The position numbers were made by a program, and so were the translations under genes. Positions 38,544 to 47,003 of a DNA stretch of 64,000 nucleotides are shown here, in pieces (within the stretch, counting starts at the first letter, position 1; the number at the start of each line of letters is the position of its first letter). The stretch comes from Malania oleifera (Eukaryota > Streptophyta > Magnoliopsida > Santalales > Ximeniaceae), in the NCBI RefSeq assembly GCF_029873635.1, contig NC_080423.1, positions 94,831,191-94,895,190 of the forward strand, given 5' to 3'. The notes beneath the pieces are model-generated. The model saw only the letters and a program-made list of their open reading frames with translations. It was not told the origin of the DNA and did no database searches.

Positions 38544-40293
38544 TGTAACACCTCGAACCTAAAACTAGGGTACAGAGTGTTATTTGAAATAAAAATCTAA
38601 TATCGCCTCATGATGCCCCGAACCCACCAAGCGGGGCCCAGGTGCCACGTGTTCTATTACTTGTACCTGACTCTATATCAGTTATGCAATGGAAATAATT
38701 ACAATTCCTCAATAAAATATACCAAAGTGTCTACATCTATATAAATCTCAAAAACATAACCCAACATCCAGTATTCACAAACATCCATAAACATCTCTGA
38801 AAACATAAATATATTACAACCCCAAACATTATAACCAGAGTTTATACTCTCTATCTTAAAAATGCTATAATAGCCCGAAGCTCAATTCCGCGGAGGTCCT
38901 GAAAAAATGAAATTCAACTATTGGGTGAGAGAAATCTCAGTAAGGATGGAATACATTAAAATAGTGTGTGGCCAATATGAGATTTGTGTACAATAAACAT
39001 ATATATATATTCATTATTTTCAAATGAAACCATAATTATAAAACCATTATCTGTTCCTACTCAAACACGTGTAAGGTATTTTACCAACGAGAGTTCCCAA
39101 GGATTGGGTGATTACCTGCTCATATAAGTAGCACCCATCTACTTTGATACTTTAAGCAACCTACGGTCACATCCGAAGCATATCAAAGCACTTACCTTAC
39201 TTAGTAAGCCCTCAGGTGATTTAGTTTATCTCATACTCACACATTCATACAAAAGTTTACCAACAGAAGTTCCTGAGAATAGGGAAAATTACCTGCCCAT
39301 ACAAGTAGTTTCCCTTTCCCCTAACACGTTATGCAGCCTACAGCTATATCTGATACCTATCAGGGCACTCGCCTTTCTCAGCAAGCCCTCGAGCGAAGTG
39401 TATACCCCATCCCAAATACATGTAATAATACCATATATAATACATTTCTTTCTTTACTCCATATCTGTTATTTCCGTAGCATTCATTACATTCATATTTA
39501 CATTCCATATTTCTTATAATTTGTTTCCATATTATTCTTATCCATATCATTTCCATTTGCTAGTTTACATATCCGTTGTTCTCATATCTGTCGTTTTTCA
39601 TATTAACCATGGTTAAAATAACAATTATGTGTTTAGAACTCTCTATACCGATCGAAGATCGTAGTCATGCTTCCGCCCCATGACGGGTTGTGCGGCCCGA
39701 AGGCTGGACTTAACTCTGGTTGCCCTACCAGAGATAAATTAACCACATTCTATTGTCTGTAGGTCCGATTCGCTACTCCCACACTGGTCTAGACTCCAGG
39801 GGGACACTACCCTTCCCAGCACAATCGATCATCCCATCTCCACACTCTATCTAAGACGTGTGGGTGCACTAGCTCCGCCAAATAAATCGGCAACAATACT
39901 ATGCCCATATTCCAGTTTACCAGTTTCCAGTTTACTAGAGTTCTCAAACCAGACATTGTCATTTAACAATCCCAAACACATGCATAATAAACCATATCCC
40001 AGTTTGATTATCAATACATTTCCAGTATTTCTTGCATCTCATACATATATCATAGTTCAACACAGAAATTTCCTTTTACTCATGCCACACAATTTAACAA
40101 CTTATAATCATACGTTTACTGAAAATAAGCCGACCATAATCATCATTAATACGCTAAAAATATACATTTAATTTCTTACACAATTATTTAGAAAATCTGC
40201 TATTTTACCTTTTCTTTTTTGCTAATATAACTAGTAACACAGCTCTAGGCTTAGAAATTTACCATTTAAATGGTTGGCTTTTCAAAACTCACA

Positions 40294-40302
<9 letters not shown>

Positions 40303-40345
<43 letters not shown>
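40303..40345. repeat. TA microsatellite
   Basis: A pure (TA)n run of about 42 bases in the family-B LTR, at a position also occupied by TA runs in related LTRs. Confidence 0.95.
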
Positions 40346-40714
40346 CATTTTCATTTTTATCGGTTAATTTCACAAAAACCCTGATTTAATATATTCACCT
40401 TACTTGCTTTCTTGAATTACGTCAACAAGAATCCCAAAATGATGCTTGTGGCGCTCACCCGAACCTTGGATTGAAAACCCTACTTTAATCATATAAACCC
40501 CAATTAACCTACTATTTCAACATTTTATCAACCCACAACCTCAAATAAACATTTAAACCCCCAGAAACAAAGAATCCTAACCCTTGCCTCAACTTTGGAG
40601 CATTTCCTAAAATAGCCAGTTTAGAAATCTACTCCCCTAAATGTGTAGAGAATCTTCCCTAGAACATCGTAGCGGTCTCTGATCATTGATTCGAGTTGAA
40701 TCTAGGCCGGATTT

Positions 40715-42724
40715 TGTTGGCCTTGGTGTATTCCCAAGAGGGGGGTGAATTGGGTATTTAAAATTTCTTCCTAGGTATGTTCAAATCAACAGCAGTAATA
40801 CTCAACTTAGGGTCTGTCTATATACTCATAAACCCAAATGCACAGATAAATAAAATGTGTGGAAATTAAATCATGCGCAACATTTAGAGAATAACATACA
40901 TGTGTAGGAATGTAAATTGAGGAAATATAAACAGTGCACACACGATATGTTATGGGGGTTCGGCCAATAGTGCTTACATCCTCGCCTTGGCTCACCAGCA
41001 CAAGAATTCCACTAATGCTCACTTAACGGGTGGAGCGGTATTGGTTACAACCAGATCAATTAATGGGCCTGACTTCAACCTATAACCGCACCTTATCAGG
41101 ATGGTGCACCTAGCTTTCCTAACCGAGTCTAAGCCAATTCGAGACTATTTACCAGGGCTAGTCTCCTTCTTCAGGCCCATGCTTAGAATACAACGAATAT
41201 AAAACTTTGCATACAAATAAATGCTTCTTAACTAAGCAGATATGTACCAGTACAATCAATTAATGCACATCAATAATATAGGAATTGTAAGTTTGGTGAT
41301 GTGATTTTGTGCAAACAACACTCAGCAAAGTATAATCTCAAATATGCTCAAGAGTGTACAAACAAGTTATTTCTTTGAAACAAGATGTAACAAATCTTAA
41401 GATTAGATTAGGGCTTCAAAGATGCTGATAAAAATATTCAAACTAACTTAAAAATATTTTCTTTAATGAAATAAGTACAAGAGTTGTTTAAACTATAGCT
41501 TGTAAAATAATTTGCACACAAAAATTATTACTTAAAGAATCTTGCAATAGCAATGCAAAGATCCTCAAGCTAATGAGTTTTCCCAACACTAGATTTATCA
41601 AGTTAAATCTGTGGGTAAACTCTTGCTTAACTCTCCAAAATCAATAACAATCAACAATAACACAAATGAGAGTATTAAGCGATTTACAATAGAGGACTAG
41701 CACAATAAGAACTCTCACAATACTTGGATTGATCAAAGGAAGGAGTGTATGAGAGTATTTGAAGTAGTATAGGAAAAATAGGCTATTTGAATTTGAGAGG
41801 ATTTTTCACTAATTATCTTGCTAATCCAATACTAATTTTCACAAATGAGCCCCTATATATAGAAGTAGGGCAAATTATAACAGTTTAGGACATATAGGGT
41901 ATTATTAGAATTGTTCTAAAATCATTTATAAAAATTAACCCTCTTTAACAGTGCTTAGTCGTGGTAAAAATAAAACAACGAGAGAGCTTTTGGGTGCTCG
42001 ATCCACGGTTCGGTTGCCCAAATAGACTCAGTCAAAAAAGTTATTTTTGAACGTTCGGGTGCTTGAGTATAGGCTCAATTTGCTAAACCAAGGCAATTTC
42101 CATTTTGTCCACGTTTTGGTTGCCTAGTCAGGAGTTTGGTTAACCGAACTCATGTGTTTGGTCAGTCGAGGTTATTTTGAACATGAAGTTCGGGCTGCCG
42201 AGTTGATGGGGAAAGGTTAGAGTTATGGTTTGGTCACCTGAAGACGAAGCAGTCATTTAAGTTCAGTCACCCAAAACCAAGTCCACATTCTAACCATTCA
42301 ATGGTTCAGTCGCCCGAAGTATTTTGAACACTAAGGGTTCGGTCACCCGACCTCTCACAATTTTTGTCTATTTAAGTTCTATTCATTTTAATTGATTCCT
42401 CTGATAATGCAAATGATTATGAGGACTATTTTATGTGTTTAATTTGTGTGGGGACCTAAGGAATTTCTAAGGTCTATGAGCTTACAAATACCTACATGCA
42501 TGACATGCATAGATTATTACAAACTTTTTCCTATATTTACTATTATAGACCCGAATAGAGCAAATATTAATTACAACAAAAGAAGTCTTCGGGGTCTTTA
42601 GACTTTGAGTCTTCATATGCTATCAGTTGATCTGCTAATTATATACCTGCACATAAACTCGATAACCATCATATACTTGAGTATTTGTCATTATCAAAAT
42701 CAGGCATAACCTATGAGGTCAACA
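40715..42724 (-). mobile_element. Solo family-A LTR nested in family-B LTR
   Basis: It begins TGTTGGCCTTGG and ends GAGGTCAACA and is flanked by perfect GATTT duplications (40710-40714 and 42725-42729). The related LTR near 25020-25040 shows the empty-site context 'ccggatttttagagag'. It is 2010 bp long with no interior. The palindrome array is at about 41975-42360. Confidence 0.9.
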
Positions 42725-43259
42725 GATTTGAAGAGAGAAGGCGAGGAGCGCCATTTTTAAAGAGAGAAAACGAAAAATTGAGGTTGCTTAATGAATAAGA
42801 AACGAAAAATTCAATTTATGCCCAGCCACCTTCGTTGACGAGATGACGTCTTCATCGACGAGCTATTGAAGAACATTTGTTGACGAAAGAAGAACTTCGT
42901 TGACGAACCTAAATTCTGAAATTCTTGTCGTTTGGGATCTCTTCATCGATGATGCCTAAACTTCATTGACGAACTACTGAAAGACCTTCGTTGACTAAAA
43001 CAGGGGATTCGTCAACGAAGCCTACGGTTACCCTTTTTAATATTTTTTCCTTTCTTCTTTTCTTTATCATTTTCCATAAACTAATTTCCTGGGTCTCTAC
43101 ATTCTCCCCTCCTTTAAGAAATTTCGTCCTTAAAATTTTGCTGATTATTCATTTTCACATTTCTACAATTCTTAACTCATTTTATCCCATACAGTTAAGT
43201 AATATCACCGGATAAACTTTTGCATCATCTATAATTAAATAAATTCTTCATTATCTTAA

Positions 43260-44118
43260 ACACAAATTCATTCCTACCCCTTTGGCTTTATCTACCTCAT
43301 CGAGGACCATCGTGTAGACACGTGCTGGTCCACCACCACCTCGGGGTACTTGTTGATTTTCTAGAATCGAATTAGGTGCAGGTACAACAGGCAGCAGTTC
43401 CTGACAGTTCCTCTTGATGTGCCCCGGTTTACCGCACCTATTACAATTAGGAGTCCCGGTCCAACATTCACCCTTATGCCTCTTATTACATTTCTGACAT
43501 AAGGAGTAAGACTATTTATCCTGGTAACTAGAATAACCTCAATTTGCCATCTCCAGTCGTGGGCCCATAGTATTTTTCTCTCTTTTCCACGATTCCTGAC
43601 TACCCTCAGCTTGAAAACTAGAAGGTGCAGGCCTCTTCTTCTACTCTATTGGCTCTGTACCGCCCTAGATGCTCTTTTCCACTACCGAAACCTTGTCTAC
43701 CAAGTCTGAAAAATTCTGGACCTAAAACCCCACTACAAGCACATAAAGTCTTCATTGTAGGCCTTTTTCAAACTTTCTGACTTTTCTCATCTCATTTGGA
43801 ATTAGGAACAAAGCAAAACATAACAGTTCGACAAACTTAGCAGCATATTCCTCCACAGTCATACTCCCTTGTGTCAGATTAGTTAATTCCTCAATCTTAT
43901 CCTCTCTGATAGATAAGTGGTAATACCTATCAAAGAATAACTCCTTGAATTGATCCCATGTTAGAACTATCTTTACTAACCTCTGTTCCTCTAGTAGCTT
44001 CACCAAAAGCCACCAGTGTTTTGTATCCCCTAACATCTTAAATATAGCATAACGGACTTTCTACTCATCCGTGCAGCCAAGTACTTCTAGCATATCCTCT
44101 ATCTGCTGAACCTAGTTT
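43260..44118 (-). pseudogene. Gag remnant of gag-only gypsy element
   Basis: On the minus strand a Gag capsid-like domain is evident at 43752-44036 ([45 protein letters not shown]). Zinc-knuckle remnants lie at about 43390-43510. There is no protease, RT or integrase between this gag and the LTR, only ~160 bp. The family therefore appears to encode only Gag (TR-GAG-like) and would depend on pol from a relative such as the Del/Tekay element. The 5' part of gag is missing: sequence homologous to the copy at 61030 stops at 'gaacctagtt' (about 44118), where the U6-like sequence begins. Stops interrupt it. Confidence 0.82.
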
Positions 44119-44124
44119 TTTGAT

Positions 44125-44230
44125 GTCTCTTCAGAGACATCCGATAAAATTGGAATGATACAAGGAAGAATAGTATGGCCCCTGCGCAAGGATGACACGA
44201 ACAAATTTGAGAAATGGTCCAAATTTTTTT
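44125..44230 (+). ncRNA. U6 spliceosomal snRNA-like sequence (probable retro-pseudogene)
   Basis: The full U6 layout is present: a 5' hairpin (GTCTCTTCAGAGAC); a CATCCGATAAAATTGGAA block; TGGCCCCTGCGCAAGGATGAC, which includes the region of the U6 internal stem-loop; and GAGAAATGGTCC, ending in a T run. It differs from the plant consensus at several positions: ATACAAGG for ATACAGAG, where the conserved ACAGAGA box is damaged, and AGTATGG for AGCATGG. No plant USE or TATA element is seen upstream; gag sequence abuts directly. It therefore looks like a reverse-transcribed U6 copy carried into the locus with the Cassandra element rather than a working gene. Confidence 0.85.
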
Positions 44231-44324
44231 TAATGTGATATCTCGTGGAAGAAAGACTTAAAAATGATTTGATGTTACTACCCATATCAACAAGGTGTAC
44301 CTTCCTTTTTGAGAACCTTCTCAT

Positions 44325-44400
44325 AAGAACTCCACGGTTAAGCGTGCTTAACTTAGAGTAATCTTGGGATGGGTGACCTTTTGGGAAATTTTCTCAAAAA
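44325..44400 (+). repeat. 5S rRNA-like segment in Cassandra LTR 1
   Basis: It matches the 5S rRNA internal control region style: AGAACTCCACGGTTAAGCGT, then GATGGGTGACCTTTTGGGAA. In 5S genes this region holds the A box, intermediate element and C box for Pol III. It is part of an LTR, not a 5S gene. Confidence 0.85.
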
Positions 44401-44751
44401 GTGTGTGAGTGAGGACAAAACACATTGAAAAAGACATGTGTTAGTCTATGGGGCAGTCATTAGTCCGATAAGGCCTGCCCCCTTATTGTATGGTCTAGGT
44501 GGAGGAGGAGAGACACAGTGCTCCTTGATCGACCTAGGTTGGAGCATTACAAAATGGTATTAGAGCAATTACCCAGTCGGAAGTGTGATGAGATTCACAT
44601 CGCCTGGGTTTGGAAATGTGAGTTCGCAACAAGGACGTTGCGTTCTGTAAGTGGGGGAGAATGTGATATCCTATGGAAGAAAGACTTAAAAAGAATTTGA
44701 TGTTATTACCTATATCAACAAAGTGTACATTTCTTTTCGGGAGCCTTCCCA

Positions 44752-44826
44752 TAAGAACTTCATGGTTAAGCATGCAGACTTGGAGTAATCTTGAGATGAG
44801 TGACCTTTTGGGAAGTTTTCTCAGGA
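44752..44826 (+). repeat. 5S rRNA-like segment in Cassandra LTR 2
   Basis: Same region as in LTR 1 with substitutions (GGTTAAGCATGC, GATGAGTGACCTTTTGGGAA). The divergence between the two copies shows the insertion is not recent. Confidence 0.85.
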
Positions 44827-44978
44827 AGTGTTTGGGTGAGGATAAAACACACTGAAAATGACACGTGTTGGTCTGTGAGATCAATCATTAGTCTGATAAG
44901 GCCCGCCCCCTGTTGTCTGGTCTAGGTGGAGGAAGAGAAACGCAGTGTTTCTTGACAGACTCAGATTAGGGTGTTACA

Positions 44979-45060
44979 AGTTATGCTAAACCTCTCCAGC
45001 ACATTCTCTACATAGTCGTCCTGAGATAACACCCATGAAGTGAGTTTTAGATATTCTTTA
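44979..45060 (-). pseudogene. Ty1/copia RT fragment, upstream part of the split pol
   Basis: On the minus strand it reads KLTSWVLSQDDYVENVLERF, the segment that in copia pol lies between the RT palm/thumb and RNase H. It continues the frame of 38543 once the insertion is removed. Homology ends near 45060, so the rest of the copia element is deleted. Confidence 0.8.
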
Positions 45061-46747
45061 AAATTTTCATAATTTCAAAAAATAAAATTTCAAGGCAGAT
45101 TTATGATTCTCCCACCAAAAATTAATTTTTTCTTCAAGTTTAAACAAACTAACATATTTTTCAAAGTAATCGCCTATAAAGTGGCTTGAAGGTAAAAAAA
45201 TAAGTTTTTTTTTTAAACTTAAATTTAATTTTTAATTTCTATTTTATAGAGCACTCATTGAAAAATTAAAAAGTTTTCAATAAGAAAAAAATGTTTTTCA
45301 TTTCAAACAAGGAGTGGTTTTAAGTAATTTCAAGTGGTTTACAAAATCTCATAAAAATGTTTTCTAAAAACCTTTTTAAAAATATTTTAATGAAAAAAAA
45401 CATAACTTCTTATAAAAAAAGCATAATTTCTTTTCTCCTCTTTTCTCAAGGTATCAACTTGAGAAATTTTAAAGAGTTTTTATGTATGTGAAGGCATCTT
45501 TCAAGAAATCTTGTTGGTTTTTAGGAAATTTTGTGCTTATGGTTTCCTCATCCACCTTCCATAAGGCTCTATTTGGAAATTGGAAAAAAAAGAAATTCAA
45601 ATTTTCATATTTGGTTATAAATAAAGGTAGGGAAGAAAATAAAAAATATACTAAATTTATGAACAAAATTTTGATTTTACACATTATTAATATTCCGTCT
45701 TTCTTATTTTTTAGTCATAATAAAACAAATTTTTATTTTTAATAGTATTTAATAGAGAAGGAAAATATAAGAGAAAATAAGTTTCCTTTATATTTTCTTA
45801 TTTTTTTTTCCTTTCTCTAACTAAAATATTTTATCCAAATTTACCCTAAATATATTCTATTTTTTCCTTCTTAGAAATAATTCTATATGATTTAGAGAAT
45901 CATGATGAAGAAGTCTAACAAAATAAAAGTTATCTTATTTCTAAAATATTGTTTGAGGGCATAAATTTTAGATATTATTTTTAAATTTATATGAATTTGG
46001 ATGAAACTTATTACAATTTTATATTATATTCTGTCTAAATTTATACAAATTCAAATTTAAGACTTGAAATCTAAACTCTTAAATAGAGGTTTAGAGATTA
46101 TTACCCTCCATGAGTATACTATTTTTCAATATCTATTACTTTATTTATATTTATTAAAATAATATATCTGTTTTAAAAATATTTCAATCAATTTATAACT
46201 TTTTTAATACCTAATTTTTACTGAATAATAAAATAAAATTTACCAGTAACATGAATTTTATAAACTTTTGTTCCAAAGTAAATTTCATTTTATTAATTTC
46301 AAGAGACAAATTAAGTCATCCCAGGGGTCATTGTGCCCTAGGGAGAGTTCAAAAGGTTTGCCAAAAAACTTAACTTATTAAATGTCCTAAGCCCTTTTAG
46401 TGGGGTCTAAATTTATGAGGAAATAATAACTACTCTTTTGTTAGTAACCCTAACAACAGTGACCGTAACTTGCTCCCATGATTATTAAACCCTTTTGAGG
46501 CACATTTTATAATTTCTTATTCTTCTTCTTTTATTATTCTTTAACCATTGAAAGTCATAGCAGAGAAAGAGAGAGAAAGGGACTGAGGGAGGGCTGATAT
46601 GCTCTGTCTCTGGAAAGAGTAGGGGAGGAAGGAGGAGCCGCAGAATGAAACCCGGGGCCATTAGGAGAGGAAGAACACGAGGAGCACCACTGGAACTAGC
46701 TCTACCACTACACCAGCTGCATCAAACCCAGAGAGGAGCTTTTGAAG
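45061..46747 (+). promoter_or_regulatory. Upstream flank and presumed 5' leader of the kinase gene
   Basis: No gene and no retroelement was recognised in this AT-rich stretch. A TTTATAAT box at about 46506 and a purine-rich GAGAAAGAGAGAGAAAGG leader (46562-46580) are candidates for core promoter and 5' UTR. An upstream open frame starting at 46645 overlaps the gene start in another frame. The transcription start cannot be fixed from sequence. Confidence 0.35.
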
Positions 46748-46799
46748 ATGGGCAACTGTGGTACCAGAGAGGAGTCTGCTGTCGTCTCCCATGCGCAAG
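46748..46799 (+). CDS. PBL8: PBL8-like exon 1 (residues 1-17)
   Basis: Encodes the acylation signal [17 protein letters not shown]. It ends CAAG|GTTCAC after the first base of codon 18. The start is chosen because it gives the family's MGNCGTR N-terminus and joins in frame to exon 2. Confidence 0.88.
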
Positions 46800-46914
46800 G
46801 TTCACTTTTGCTGCTCTTTCCAGATCTGGGTCTTGCTCCTTTTCTTCTCTTTCCCCCATCTTTTGCCTTTGCACATTAACTTTCTGCTTCTTTTTGTTTT
46901 TGTTCTTGTTTTTG

Positions 46915-47003
<89 letters not shown>

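Larger units (their letters stand above)
38544..43101 (-). repeat. Family-B LTR of gag-only gypsy element
   Basis: It begins TGTAACACCTCG and ends GGGTCTCTACA, followed by the PPT complement TTCTCCCCTCCTTT (43102-43115). Without the nested 2010-bp solo LTR and its duplicated 5 bp it is about 2.54 kb. It contains a ~190-bp diverged duplication (about 39065-39240 and 39245-39410), a TA run (40303-40345) and a GTCGAC palindrome array (42826-43020). Confidence 0.85.
38544..44978. mobile_element. Chimeric insertion: gag-only gypsy LTR + gag, U6-like sequence, Cassandra TRIM
   Basis: A 6435-bp unit is flanked by perfect AGTTA duplications (38539-38543 and 44979-44983) in copia pol. Left to right it contains: a family-B gypsy LTR beginning TGTAACACC (38544-43101, with a nested solo family-A LTR); its PPT complement; a decayed minus-strand gag; a plus-strand U6 snRNA-like sequence (44125-44230); and a plus-strand Cassandra element ending GGTGTTACA (44234-44978). 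The outer ends TGTAACAC and GTGTTACA are inverse complements but come from two different element families. This implies that one integration event inserted a recombinant molecule. Sequential insertion plus an exact deletion is the less likely alternative. Confidence 0.7.
44234..44978 (+). mobile_element. Cassandra-type TRIM retrotransposon
   Basis: Two LTRs of ~317 bp (44234-44551 and 44662-44978), TGTGATATC...TTACA, flank a 110-bp interior. The interior has a primer site TGGTATTAGAGC (44555-44566) and a purine tract GTGGGGGAGAA (44651-44661). Each LTR contains a 5S rRNA-like segment. This is the defining layout of Cassandra, a short non-autonomous element lacking any protein. Its left neighbour is not a copy of its right flank (TTTAA against AGTTA), so it lacks its own target duplication. 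See the chimeric insertion entry. Confidence 0.9.

Noticed and set aside
44325-44826. Two 5S rRNA genes
   Set aside because: Only the central part of 5S is present, embedded in ~317-bp LTRs with PBS and PPT between them. This is the Cassandra arrangement.
44234-44978. Cassandra as an independent later insertion with its own target duplication
   Set aside because: The base context left of LTR 1 (TTTAA) does not match the right flank (AGTTA). The right flank instead pairs with the duplication left of the gypsy LTR at 38544.
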